Shown here: piece after piece, positions 45,718-56,774 of the stretch | Layout: each line of letters opens with the position of its first letter | How positions within the stretch are numbered: the first letter of the stretch is position 1 | Position numbers and translations under genes: made by a program | The notes under the pieces: generated by a model | The model's database searches: none | Seen by the model: only the letters and a program-made list of their open reading frames with translations | Told to the model about the DNA's origin: nothing | Assembly (NCBI GenBank): GCA_023053575.1 | Contig: JAKZAP010000018.1 | Span: forward strand, 2,046,001-2,110,000 | Source: Branchinecta lynchi | Lineage: Eukaryota; Arthropoda; Branchiopoda; Anostraca; Branchinectidae | Direction of reading: 5' to 3' | DNA: 64,000 nucleotides

Positions 45718-45880
45718 TGGCAAGGGGTGTAGTAGGCCGGACATAGATGGTAAATGTCCTTATATACATTCATCGGAGTCCGGACAGCCTAGGGTGTCTG
45801 GTGGCCTACTACACATGCAGACTTCACGGGTTCATTGTGGATTTACTCCGTCGATTCCCACTAAGGTTTGCGTACTTAAC
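45718..45880 (-). pseudogene. Integrase fragment of the LTR family, second copy
   Basis: The reverse complement matches 14005-14118 over about 110 bp (CCACAATGAACCCGTGAAG, TAGTAGGCCACCAGAC, GTCCGGCCTACTACACCC). This places it in the integrase zinc-binding region of the same LTR family. From 45880 to 46337 nothing else could be identified. Confidence 0.65.
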
Positions 45881-46337
45881 CACAATAGGCTATACACCAC
45901 TCATCATACACTAGGCCCTACAGGCGAGCCCAGTCTAAGGAGCTATACACAAGACTCATAACAATGATCTATTATAAGGTCCGTAAATAAACAAAACGTT
46001 TTATTGTCTGGTACATACAATATAATATCAAAAACCTTTAAGTAAAAAGGGTTGTTCCCGGTCGAGTCCTCAGAAAAAATCGCGGAAGAAGATGACTCAC
46101 GCTCGCCGGATGAGTCATGAACATGAGCTAATAAAGTAACAAAGAGTCACGACAGTATAAAAGATATACTGAACAGAAAGGGACAAGCACTGCCTAACGG
46201 CGGCACAAGTGAGCAGTGCGGGGTGCAGATGGCACCACCGTAACAGTCATAGTGAATCAGTAGTAAATAACCTATACACACTGACAAGCCAGATGCAAAT
46301 TTGACATAACCTATAGTCACGTAAGTATTTTAGGGAG

Positions 46338-47995
46338 GTTTTTATGGCACTTGAGCTTACTCGAGTGCAATATATTACTTCTGCCCAATGTGTGGTTGTG
46401 TGGACGAGAATTTGTTTCATTTTATGTGCGAATGTGTGGAATTGAAGGATTTGAGAGTTGAAATATTTGGGGAGCAAAATTTCGGGGAAGGTTGGTTGGT
46501 GGAAAAGTTCAAGGATAAAAGTTTGTTTGGGGTTAGGCAGCTTGGAAGGTTTTTGCGGATAGGTTGGAAGCATAGAGAAGAGTTTTTGTAGTTAAGATTT
46601 ACCAGAAGAGTTGATGTTTGTTTTTTATTTGGTTTGTATTTTGTTTTGTATGCGATGGCCCTCGGGCTCTAAGCAAATATATCATATCATATCATATCAT
46701 ATCATATAGCGATCGTAATGTCTGTCTGTCTGTCGGTATTTCGGTCTGTCTGCATTTTGCTAGTTTGTGCACTTCCACATGACCTAGGACGATATAACTT
46801 GGCAAGCACATCAGGGACCCAACCGGATTAACTTGGAAATAATCACTTCCCCGATCCGACCATCAATGGCTGAGTGGCAAGATGGGGAATCCGAAAATTA
46901 GTAACATTCATAACTTTGGAACGGATAATCGGGCGTGTATTAAACTTGACAGGTATCAAGAACATGTGTCTTGGATGTTCACTGTCAAATTCGGATCGGA
47001 TCCGATAACGGGGGGGGGGGGGGATGGAGAGGGACACCCGAAACCTCTTGAAACGCTTTTTCTAGTTTTTGTCAAACCCCTACTTCTTTCTTCAAACTAG
47101 TATAGCTTTGCGCGTTGATGAGTCATTCTTCCTTCACACTAGTATAGCTCTGCTCGTGGATGAGTCATTCTTTGCTTAAATTCGTTCGGAGAGATCTAGA
47201 GCAATCGAAGGTCGAAGGGGTTGGTATAAGATGCTGTTGAACCTTAGTAGATGTTGATACAGTTAGGGGGCGATAAGATGATGAAACTTGGCAGGCGTAT
47301 ATGGGACCCAACCAAACCAACCTGGAAATAATCAGTTTCCCGATCGGACCATCTGGGGGAGGGAGTGGAGGGTGGGGGAATCCGGAAAATTGAGTGGTGT
47401 GTAACTTTCGAACGGGTGATCGGATTGAAATGAAACTTCATACCTGAGTAATGAAATATCCTGATGTTCCGTTTGTCGTCTGAACTGGATTCGACAGCTA
47501 TGGAGAAGTTGGGGGGGGGGGGAAGCCGGAAATCCCGAGAAATGGTTCGAATGGAGGGATCGGAGTGAAACTTCCTGGGAATAACAAGCATCTGCTCCAG
47601 ATAAATCCTTTATACATTTGGATTAGATCCGGACACTTAGGGGGAGGGGCGGGGAGAGTGGTGTTTCCTGGAATTCCGGTGATTGCGGTTCTGGGGCACG
47701 ACGAAACTTGGGAGGCGTATCAGAGAACCTATCAAACTGTTTTGTAAATACAAATTTCCTCGATCCGATAGTCGTGGGGGAATAGAGGAAGGGAGTATCC
47801 GGAATATTGAGTCATGCGTAACTTTGGAATGGGTGATCGAATTAGAGTGAAATTTCGTAATTGAACAGAGGACATGTATCTGGTGATCTTTTTCGGGGGG
47901 GGGGGGAATACGTTACCGGCTTATACTGGAGCGATCGTGATGGAACTTTGTGGGAATAACTAACAGATGCTCCGGATAAATCATTTACAGAACTT
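46338..47995 (-). mobile_element. GC-rich modular element, copy 3, inverted
   Basis: It starts on the plus strand with the complement of the terminal hairpin (TATGGCACTTGAGCTTACTC), is interrupted at 46369-46704 by a LINE end, and resumes with ATAGCGATCGTAATGTCTGT. Module phrases appear in reverse complement (near 46797, 47285, 47700), with G-runs at 47013, 47510 and 47895. A 48-bp tandem duplication (ACTAGTATAGCT..GATGAGTCATTC) lies at 47097-47180. The far end lacks the CAAGAGCT motif, so it is truncated near 47995. Confidence 0.8.
46369..46704 (+). mobile_element. 5'-truncated LINE 3' end with (ATCAT)n tail
   Basis: It begins in FCPMCGCVDENLFHFMCECV, a CCHC zinc finger like that at the C-terminus of several LINE polymerases. 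It has a stop at about 46591, a 3' UTR and a tail of about five ATCAT units ending at 46704. It lies inside copy 3 of the GC-rich element; the flanks suggest a short ATAT duplication. Confidence 0.75.
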
Positions 47996-48300
47996 TAAGC
48001 TAAATGTAAGTCAATCACAGAGACTCGGTCAAACCGACTCCTCACAAGCTGAAAATACGACGCTTCTGCTTGCAACTAACTGCTCTTTGTATTTCCTGAT
48101 AAACGCCACACTTTCCCTCCATGAACGTACCGTTAACACTGACAAAGCTGCAATCCATTAGGTTGCTACTTGCAAGTGTCTAACCCCTTTGCTCACCATC
48201 TGGGTGCAGTTCGGCGAAGCCTAGATTCTTAAATTCCTTCCATACGATTAACGAATCATCAGTGAATAATTAACAACGCCATATCTGAGAGTTTTAATAG
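47996..48300. other. No gene seen
   Basis: About 300 bp without frames or repeats that I recognise. Confidence 0.4.
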
Positions 48301-48671
48301 TTGTGTGTTTCGCAGATACCATAGTATATACAATAGTAACTGTATTTTTGTTGGTTTTTTTTTCACAGTTACCATGGTATCTGATACTACTGTTGGTTTG
48401 CAAAAACGACAGTTGATGAATTTGCGCTTTTAGAACTCACCCCAAAAGCAATACTTCTATACACTAAGGCCTAAATCAAGTGCCAAACAGCTTTTCCACG
48501 AATTAGACAAAAATCTAGGCTCTGTTATTGGTGATGATTAAATTGAGACGACTTTTGATATACCACGGTAACTGACCAAATTCTCAGTAACTTAAAAAAC
48601 GATCGCGGTACCAGATACCCCGGTAACTTGCAAAAACGAACTTAGACCGCGGTATCTGCAAAAACGCAATT
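48301..48671. mobile_element. Possible TIR element (GCAGATACC ends)
   Basis: TGTGTTTCGCAGATACCATA at the left and, complemented, GCGTTTTTGCAGATACCGCG at the right, about 365 bp apart. Inside, GTTACCATGGTATCTGATAC and related GGTATC/GATACC phrases recur in both directions. No target duplication was found. Confidence 0.45.
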
Positions 48672-49490
48672 AACGTCTCCTTTCCTTTTCATTTCTATTT
48701 TTGCATGTAGGAGCAGAAGGTTTCCGATGGGCTCTCCACTCCCCGGAACCTGCTTTACACCATTTCCTGGCACCGGTCGGCACCGGAGATAAATTAGGCG
48801 ATTTCCGATTCTAAATATGTTAATTTTATATGTGCTAACATGTGGAAACCGGTGCGAGCTGTTGCCAATCGGTGCCGGCACTGGGCACGTGTTATACATT
48901 AATATAGAGAGTGGGCAACCCCACGGGCAACCCTTATGTCTCACATCTTGGCTACTATCGATGGTGAAAGACAAGAGCAAGTTTGAGAGACGCAGAAGCT
49001 GAGGACTGGATTAGAATGTGTAGGTACTCAGGGCCACAAAGCAGTCTTCCCCATTTTAATTACGGGGCAAACTTAGAATCACGAAATAACATAGAAAATG
49101 TGTAGGGCTTGGAGGCTTTAACGCAAGTATTTTAGCAGGCATCATTTAAAGTCCGTAGACGTCTTAATCTTTAGCTTTTGCGTCACTCAAATCCCCGACC
49201 TGGTGTGGGTAACCATCAGGGCGTGACAATTTTTCAGTATCAACAAATTTCCTCATCGTGACCAAGTCCAAAACTCACCAGTTAACGTCGAGAAGAACAC
49301 GAAACGTCACCCAAACGAACCTTCTAAATTGATTCAAATCATATTTGACGGTGCCAAACGGATATGTCAGCTACATTTTATCCGTTTGGCACCGTCAAAT
49401 ATTATTCGCAGTCGCTGGGCACACAGCCATTCTTCATCGTCACTAAGAGTTAGTCATCAAGAGTATAGCAAGTAGCAACTCGAAGACAGA
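48672..49490. other. No gene; end shared with 55435-55625; perfect 23-bp hairpin inside
   Basis: From about 49255 to 49460 the sequence is a diverged copy of 55435-55625 (GACCAAGTCCAAAA, GTCACCCAAA, TTGATTCA, AAGAGTTAGTCATCAAGAG). Only the first carries the perfect inverted pair 49341-49363/49380-49402 (ATATTTGACGGTGCCAAACG...). Before 49230 nothing was seen. Confidence 0.5.
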
Positions 49491-49963
49491 AAAAAAAAGC
49501 TGGAAGCTCACATGGCACTTGCAAGGCTCGGTCAGAGGACGAAAGTAGAAATTCTTCAATACGCGGGTTTGTTGTAGTCATTTGTAGGCAAAAACCCTTG
49601 AAATAAGAATGATCACGGGTCCTTGGAAATCACGAGAATGTATCGTTCGTAAAAACTATTTTATTTTTGCATTTGGCTGTGCCGATGCGCACTTTAAGAC
49701 CACTCATGAATCACAAATGATGAAAAGCTGATCGGGATCATGAAACTGTACATTTTGCTCAAAATTTGTCGAAACCATATTGAAGACCATTGAACCACCC
49801 AACGAAGAAGAGGAGTTCTAGAAATGCATTTACAGTAGCCTACTCTTTAATTACTAGTGTATAATAAAATAATATTCGACTCTGTACGAAACCCCAAACA
49901 AAAAACTCCAGTCAACATTTTGCCTATTCTTGCAAGTGCCATATGAGCTTTTAGCTCTTGTTG
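49491..49963. mobile_element. Short inverted-ended form of the GC-rich family (about 470 bp)
   Basis: The left end is AAGCTGGAAGCTCACATGGC then ACTTGCAAG. The right end reverse-complements to CAAGAGCTAAAAGCTCATAT then GGCACTTGCAAG. The left-end motif of copies 1 and 2 is therefore present at both ends, inverted, as in a MITE. The interior is AT-rich and has none of the modules. Confidence 0.8.
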
Positions 49964-50495
49964 TTAGCCTCGAGTCTGATAAAAGCTGGTAGTCACAGCC
50001 TTGTTAGTCATAAAAAATTTGCCTGCAAAACATCTTCTATCTTGTTAAAAGGATAACCTGATTGAGGCCTCATTTGGTGTTTATCATTGTTTTATGTTTG
50101 TTTCTGACGGAAGTTTCATATTATGTCTTTGTCTGCCGATGAATAGCCAAGTTAAACTCGATAAAGCTCAACTCAATCAATTCTAATTTTTTCTTTTAAT
50201 TTAATGACAGTAACATTTCACTGTATGTTAACTCCATGGTTTGATAATAATATAATAACTAAGGATGCGGTTGTTACTGGTTGTAACACTGTTTTCATTA
50301 CAGAAAGTTGAACTGATCAACTGCAGGAGTAGAAGCAGCTCCAGTTTGCTAACAGCTTAGAGAGGATAAATCTGACTTCCCACATTTCATCCGGAACACC
50401 AGATAGTTTTCCTTCATCAGAGGAAAGTCCTGGACAAGCTCATTGATGCATTGAAGAAACAAAAAAACAGGCACTATAGGCCTCTCGAAACTTAC

Positions 50496-50754
50496 TGAAG
50501 AGTGGTTTTGGTTGGTGCTCCTTCTTTTTGTCGAAATGATGTGGAGAAGAGTTATCTTCATCGTATTCGTCATTTCCGTCGTATCCGGTCATCTGGTGGT
50601 CCTTGATGTGTCTCTTCATTGCATTCTTGAAGGGGGTGGTGTATCCACAGGCTCCGCAGTATATATCCCTTCCTGAAGCATGGATCTTCTCATGTCGCAA
50701 TCGCAGTGCTTTTCTGTTGAAGATTCTAAAGCAGATTCCACATTTATAGCCATC
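50496..50754 (-). CDS. C2H2 zinc-finger exon of a host gene
   Basis: On the minus strand the acceptor TTTTGCTTTTATAG ends at 50755, and the exon opens DGYKCGICFRIF. There are two C2H2 fingers: CGICFRIFNRKALRLRHEKIH, in parts C-x2-C-x12-H-x3-H, and CGACGYTTPFKNAMKRHIKD then H. An acidic stretch (GNDEYDEDN) and KKKEHQPKPLF follow. A strong donor A|GTAAGT ends the exon at 50496, leaving one base over. The exon start (phase 0) fits the donor of the exon at 54889. Probably a DNA-binding regulator; the gene is not identified. Confidence 0.75.
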
Positions 50755-51107
50755 CTATAAAAGCAAAAACTTATAATACTAATTAATAGTAGAACTTCCG
50801 GCTCTCCGTTCTGTCAATTCATTGATGCTCCAACTGTGAAATCCCTGACCCGAATTAGCTGCATCACTGTGCCCGAAACTCTATCCTCCGAAACTGTCCC
50901 TATGGCGCTATGCAAAAGAGATGGTATAAAAAGGAACTGCGTATAGGCACTCTTCCTCGCGAGAGGAATGAGTGACATAGGCTCAGCTCATTATCTGTTC
51001 TTGAAAAAGGGAAACAACCGAATTCGTTGCTGCTTATTTGCACTGACGAAACATTTCTTGACAGGCCGCCGTTGAGAAAGGTTTTCTTCCATTTCTTTCC
51101 TTGCTCG

Positions 51108-52819
51108 AAGAGCGAGACGTCGGCGCTTGGACTTTTGTCGACACTAGTAGGGACCATCGGAGCAAGGCGTCGGCGCACAGCGCGCAGACAACACCGAGTT
51201 TCTGCCGAAAATCTTAAGGACTTCGGTTAATAGAAGTGCGAGACGTCGGCGCTTGGACTTTTGTCGACATTCGTAGGGACCATCGGAGCGAGTCGTCGGC
51301 GCACAGAGCGCAGCCAACACCGAGTTTCTGCCGACAATCTTAAGGACTTCGGATAATAGAAGTGCGAGACGTCGGCGCTTGGACTTTTGCCGACATTCGT
51401 AGGGACCATCGGAGCGAGTCGTCGGCGCACAGAGCGCAGCAAACACCGAGTTTCCGCAGACAATCTTAAGGACTTCGGTTAATAGAAGTGCGAGACGTCG
51501 GCACTTGGACTTTGCCAACCCTAGTAGGGACTATTGGAGCAAGGCGTCGGCGCGCAGCCAACACCGAAGTTTCCGCCGACGATCGTAAGGACTTTGGTTA
51601 ATAGAAGTGCGAGACTTCGGCGCTTGGACTTTGCCAGCACTAGTAGGGACCATCGGAGCAAGGCGTCGATGCGCAGCCAACACCGAAGTTTCCGACGACG
51701 ATCGTAAGGACTTTGGCTAATAGAAGTGCGAGACTTCGGCGCTTGGACTTTTGCCGACATTCGTAGGGACCATCGGAGCGAGTCGTCGGCGCACAGAGCG
51801 CAGCCAACACCGCGTTTTCGCACTTCTATTAACCGAAGTACTTAAGATTGTCGGCAGAAACTCGGTGTTGGCTGCACTCTGTGCGCCGATGACTCGCTCC
51901 GATGGTCCCTACGAATGTCGGCAAAAGTCCAATCGCCGAAGTCTCACACTTCTATTAACCAAAGTCCTTAAGATTGTCGGCGGAAACTCGGTGTTGGCTG
52001 TGCATCGACGCCTTTGCTCCGATGACAATCTTAAGGACTTCGGTTAATAGAAGTGTGAGACTTCGGCGATTGGACTTTTGCCAACACTAGTAGGGACCAT
52101 CGGAGCAAGGCGTCGATGCGCAGCCAACACCGAAGTTTCCGACGACGATCGTAAGGACTTTGGCTAATAGAAGTGCGAGACTTCGGCGCTTGGACTTTTG
52201 CCGACATTCGTAGGGACCATCGGAGCGAGTCGTCGGCGCACAGAGCGCAGCCAACACCGAGTTTTCGCACTTCTATTAACCGAAGTACTTAAGATTGTCG
52301 GCAGAAACTCGGTGTTGGCTGCACTCTGTGCGCCGATGACTCGCTCCGATGGTCCCTACGAATGTCGGCAAAAGTCCAATCGCCGAAGTCTCACACTTCT
52401 ATTAACCAAAGTCCTTAAGATTGTCGGCGGAAACTCGGTGTTGGCTGCGCTCTGTGCACCGACGACTCGCTCTGATGGTCCCTACGAATGTCTGCAAAAG
52501 TCCAAGCGCCGAAGTCTCGCACTTCTATTAACCAAAGTCCTTACGATCGTCGGCGGAAAATTCGGTGTTGGCTGTGCATCGACGCCTTTGCTCCGATGAC
52601 AATCTTAAGGACTTCGGTTAATAGAAGTGTGAGACTTCGGCGATTGGACTTTTGCCAACACTAGTAGGGACCATCGGAGCAAGGTGTCGGCACAGAGCGC
52701 GCTGCCAACACCGAGTTTCTGCCGACAATCTTAAGGACTTCGGATAATAGAAGTGCGAGACGTCGGCGCTTGGGCTTTTGCCGACACTAGTAGGGACCAT
52801 CGGAGCAAAGCGTCGGCGC
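51108..52819. repeat. ~119-127-bp satellite with switched orientations
   Basis: A unit with TTCGGTTAATAGAAGTGCGA, CTTGGACTTTTG, TAGGGACCATCGGAGC and GCCAACACCGAGTTTCTGCC repeats about fourteen times. Orientation is forward at 51108-51813, reverse at 51814-52021, forward to 52262, reverse to 52598, then forward to 52819. A segment of about 290 bp containing the first switch (51710-51999) reappears at 52159-52447. Further units in reverse orientation lie at 53160-53325. Long open frames through it are by-products. Confidence 0.92.
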
Positions 52820-53991
52820 GCTGCGCCCCTGGTTACAGGAAGAGCTCTGAGTCAGCATTCGTTAAAGTCTTGAATAAGTGACAAATATATCCACCACGAT
52901 GTTTTAACTGTTTAATGCTTTGTTTTTATGGCTATTTGTCTGACTCTTATTATGTAGAACTACCTTATTACGATGACAAAAACGGCAAGTTTGGCAGTCC
53001 AGTTCTATGAAAGTTCATTTTATAATGAAGTACCATCGTCAACATAATCCGAACATGGCTTTGCAGAAAAAGAAATAAATGCTGAAAGAGAAGAGAGAAA
53101 ACACAAAAGAAAAGAGGAAAATAAAAGAAAAACGGAGAATATATACAGCCATTCCATAATCGTCAAGTCCTTAAGATTGTCGGCAGAAACTCGGTGTTGG
53201 TTGCGCGCTTTGTGCCGACGCCTCGTTCCGATGGTCCCTACTAGTGTCAGCAAAAGTCCAAGCGCCGACGTCTCGTACTTCTATTAACCGAAGTCCTCAG
53301 GATCATCGGCAGAAACTTTTGTGTTGGAGCAAAGTCAGTTGTCAGTCTTGGTGTACACGGCAACACCCGTTTCGTGTCGCTAGCTTAATTTCTCAGGATA
53401 AATGGGAAAGGCGTGTGAAGAGTGTAAAGAAGCTGCAAATCCCGTCACTGTTTACGAGTTTGATGACGACTACCGTAGCACTCATGTTGCAAAGTACAAA
53501 GCAAAACCGAGCAGATACCACCAGGAGCACTGAAGTCGGAAATCGAAATCTTCCAGGAAGTTTTCAAGCAGTCTCAGTCTAACAAACGGAACTTCGGACA
53601 GCTCTGCTCTATGGCCAAAGAGCACAAGCGTGCTCTTCCACTTGTCTACAGAGCTTTCGTTTTTGCAAACCGTACCCGTGACTTCAGCTGAAGTTTAGCG
53701 GATCTTCAGTAAGATGAAAATTGCAAAAAGACGATTGAGGTCAACCATGGGCGATGATAGACTTGACTCACTTATGCTCCTCTTCACCGAAAAAGACGTA
53801 GCTGCTGAGTTGGAGTCATCGGCCCTTGTTGATTCGTGGAAAGTGAAGAAAACAACACCGCTTATTTAAATCCGATAAGCTTTATTTTCTTACTTTAGCT
53901 TATATGTCCGCATTTGTCGGCACACTGGACGGTTTTGTCGACACATTCCTTATATCCCCTCTCCAAACCCAAAACCCTAGCTGCGCCCCTG
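52820..53991 (+). mobile_element. hAT element with one end inverted; the satellite is internal to it
   Basis: The right end GCTGCGCCCCTG stops at 53991 and is followed by CCTGTAAC (53992-53999). At 52820-52831 the same end sequence appears again, followed by GTTACAGG (52832-52839), the exact complement of CCTGTAAC. That is what the left end (CAGGGGCGCAGC with its 8-bp target copy) looks like after an inversion of about 51108-53159. Undoing it joins the satellite to 53160 and puts 52840-53159 back as flank. TIR and 8-bp duplication fit hAT. Confidence 0.7.
53520..53871 (+). pseudogene. hAT transposase C-terminal (dimerisation) remnant
   Basis: ALKSEIEIFQEVFKQSQ leads to LPLVYRAFVFA. After a frameshift near 53660 comes PVTSAEV, a stop, then RIFSKMKIAKRRLRSTMGDD followed by RLDSLMLLF. 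This is the 'PvTsaeaERsFSkLk..K..LRstm...RL' signature of hAT dimerisation domains. The upstream transposase is missing. It supports the hAT assignment of the ends at 53991 and 52831. Confidence 0.8.
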
Positions 53992-54149
53992 CCTGTAACG
54001 CTCAGTTCTTGCACTGGTGGGACTGAGAGCCGGAAACTGTGTGCTTTAACTCAAGGTAATCTAGGATTCGATGTGTAATGTGGGGATGGAAATAGGTGCT
54101 GAAAACATGGGTGAGGAAGCAGATTATTCCCAAACTTAGCACAAAGAGC

Positions 54150-54480
54150 AATACGACGGGCTGCTCATACTGGGAGGCAGAATTCCTTGAGGAGGAGCAT
54201 ATAAAGCATTTTGCCCTGGCAGTAGATAGTACTCAGGGCTTTTTTTCCGCATGGTTTCAAGCCCTTCCAACTGGTGTACCTTCAGATCAAACTGCCGTAC
54301 CGGACGCCTAAAATCAAGCGCTGGGCGCAATAAAGCAATGTAAAGTCGTAGAAAATGTGATTTTAGGCCTGCAATTTTGGAAAACAGTTTAAGGAGAGAC
54401 GTAGACGCACTAGCCTGCTTGATAGAACAAATATGAGCCTCTCAGTCCCAATTACAGTAAGGTTTTATTTTGAATATGTG
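54150..54480 (-). pseudogene. LINE RT thumb/C-terminal fragment (jockey-like)
   Basis: The minus strand reads HICSIKQASASTSLLKLFSK and LRLYIALLRPALDFRRPVRQ, resembling the 'W..hi..i..kA...l..L ... lyk.lirP.ldYg' part of jockey-type RTs. Short, one visible stop. It lies in the intron of the zinc-finger gene. From 54480 to 54888 only a C-run (54581) and a 19-bp tandem duplication near 54841 are seen. Confidence 0.5.
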
Positions 54481-54888
54481 TCTGTGGAACAATAACAGTT
54501 TGTTATTGATTAAATGTTATTTAACAGTTGGGAATATTTTCAGTAACTTCAGGGGGACAGCCGCCTCCTGCACGCCCCCCCCCCCCTCCCATGAAGCCTC
54601 TGTTTTACTCTGCATAATCTACTTCTTCTCTTTACTATGATGCTCCATAGTTTCGGGTAGAGTAAAGACACCCATGACCCCGATGAACTTAAAATGATGG
54701 GTGCTCTTGGAACACATTCGAATTCCTTGATCTTGTGTTAACTTTGTTTGCAATCTTTTGTCCGTCGCTCTCATTACCAAAAACTTGCAGGGCATAGTTT
54801 TCATGAGACGGAGTTTACCAGATCCCCCTTCCGAAAAAGATTCACATCGAAGATAAAGATTCACATCGAAGATAACAGAAAGGCCTAC

Positions 54889-55091
54889 CTTATGGATCTC
54901 CAGTTTGTGAAGCTTATACGCAGCTTTTGACGTAAATGTCACCTGACAGCAGATTCGTTTTAGGGCTTTCTCTGTGTGCATCGACGCCATATGGCGTGCC
55001 AAGTTATTGCGCCTGGTAGAGGCGTAGTCACAAAATTGGCACTTGTGTGACTTCCATAGTCGTCCATAGCTCTCTTCTGGGAGACGTTGAC
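54889..55091 (-). CDS. C2H2 zinc-finger exon of a host gene (upstream exon)
   Basis: The acceptor ACTTGATAG ends at 55092 and the frame gives QRLPEESYGRLWKSHKCQF. A C2H2 finger follows (CQFCDYASTRRNNLARHMAS then MH; C-x2-C-x12-H-x4-H), then a finger-like CQVTFTSKAAYKLHKLEIH whose first cysteine is displaced (ICC). The donor AAG|GTAGGC ends the exon at a codon boundary (54889). The next exon at 50754 starts in phase 0 with DGYKCGIC, giving a normal HK-DGYKC finger linker. The acceptor lacks a strong pyrimidine tract, so the start is less sure. Confidence 0.7.
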
Positions 55092-55434
55092 CTATCAAGT
55101 GATACCGTTACAATTGGGAAGTCCTTGTATTCCTCATCCGCTAAAACATCAGGAAATTGCCGAAGGAGGTGTACTAGTTCATCCTAGTACACCAAGGCCT
55201 TTCTAAATAACTCAAACAGGTATACAAGTCTACGAAACTTTCTAAATCAAAACTACTTGCTACTTAGCTACTGCTGCGACTGGTCTGAAAATTACAGCAA
55301 TGAATAGGTCTGCTTCTGATCTTCAGTCTGAATTTCTTGTCATCTGCCAAAAGGATGAAAATTAATATCAACTGAGACGAACCACGGCAAGCTTCATCAC
55401 AGTGACGGTACGAAGGATTTTACATTAGCCTGTA
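55092..55434. other. No gene seen
   Basis: Probably intron of the zinc-finger gene. A short direct/inverted phrase GTGTACTAGTTCATCCTAGT occurs at about 55170. No exon was found. Confidence 0.35.
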
Positions 55435-55625
55435 CTCTATAAGACCAAGTCCAAAATGCGCCAGTGAACCCCGGGAGCACCAGTCAATGTCACCCAAAGC
55501 AACCCTAAAAATTGATTCAGACACTGTGAAAAAACAATTAACAGCGTTTCTTTCATAACGTGTCTGGCTCTTCGCTGAGCACGCGGCGATTCTTCATCAG
55601 CACCAAGAGTTAGTCATCAAGAGGA
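55435..55625. repeat. Dispersed repeat paired with 49255-49460
   Basis: It shares several phrases in the same order (GACCAAGTCCAAAA..GCCAGT, GTCACCCAAA, TTGATTCA, TTCTTCATC..CAC, AAGAGTTAGTCATCAAGAG) with 49255-49460 but lacks the hairpin insert. Non-coding. Confidence 0.65.
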
Positions 55626-56339
55626 TCAAGAAGAGAGTTCACTTTTGGAATAAGGCGATATTTTTATTTTTCGTTCGTTTCATGGGTTTATTAACAAATA
55701 CAAAATAAATCATACATTACCAAAAGACTCAGTCCATTTCTGGACGCCGAGAACCACAATCATTGCATTTTATACATAATACGCAGAGTGGTCACTGTTC
55801 TTACTCTCAGACACAACCTTGCCTCTAAAAAAAAAAAAAAAAACGAACCAATTACCTTCCTGCACCTATTCAATTAATCTTTTGGAACTTTCTACCCTTC
55901 GACTCAAGTGATCGTAACTTTTGTCCGTAAGTCGGTCTCAAAAGTAGTAAAACGACATTCAAGGGAAACTTGAGAGCTACCGATAATTCATTCCCCAGAT
56001 GGTCAGTTTAAAGTTCAAGACTGGATCCGGCGTTGACTGGGGGATTTGGAGGTAGAACAGAAACCACATGGCACGTTTAAGCGTGGCCCCACGCCCTGGG
56101 GACCACAGAACGCGCATCCGCATTCGCCTAGCCGTATTCGGCATCGCTAGCGGACACAAAGTCTTGTAGTCGAGTCATTTCAAGTCAAATAATATTCGCA
56201 TAGTGTCCCAGGAAAGGTGGGAAGGGGCGGGATTAATGGCAGGACAGTCCAAAGCCCTGCGTGCACATTAATAGATCCGGACCAGATACAGGAACGTATG
56301 GGGAACTGGGGCACTTGAAGGGGCTGCTTAGATGTCATT
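55626..56339. other. No gene seen
   Basis: An A-run of 17 at about 55828 and otherwise unremarkable sequence. A minus frame (56159-55977) has no signature. Confidence 0.35.
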
Positions 56340-56510
56340 TAATATGCATAACTCTCAGATAGATCATATCCACATTGAACACCATACACTTCCTTGGTCT
56401 TTTACGCACGATCTTATAAGGTTCGCCGAGGATTTTGTTGCTTGCGAAATTTCTGATTAACATCAGATCCCCGCCGCACCATTTTATCGGTAGGAGATCC
56501 GTAACACTAG
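56340..56510 (-). pseudogene. Possible LTR-element integrase C-terminal scrap
   Basis: The minus strand reads DLLPIKWCGGDLMLIRNFAS and KILGEPYKIVRKRPRKCMVF, like the 'GD.VLirn......GpY.I......y.V' barrel at the end of gypsy-type integrases. Short and without context, so uncertain. Confidence 0.35.
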
Positions 56511-56774
56511 GTGTCCGATAAAGTTATATTTGTCAATGCAGCACTTTTGCAGCACTCCTGCAGCGTTTTTTGGGATCCCAAAACGTAAGTGGAGGGATAC
56601 CTATGACATCGCAGAAATGTCAGTCTGTCTGTGAGCGCGATAACTCTCGAAGGGAATGAGATATTTTGATGAAACTTGGTGTGAGGATTCATTGAACCAA
56701 GGGTAAGGTCAAGCTCGTAGATGGGCTATGTAGCTCTGCATTTAGGGGTGGGGTGGGGGGTCAAATTAAGGGAC

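Noticed and set aside
51144..52599. Frames of 70-130 codons in the satellite
   Set aside because: Same reason: the unit length is close to a multiple of three in places, so frames stay open by accident.
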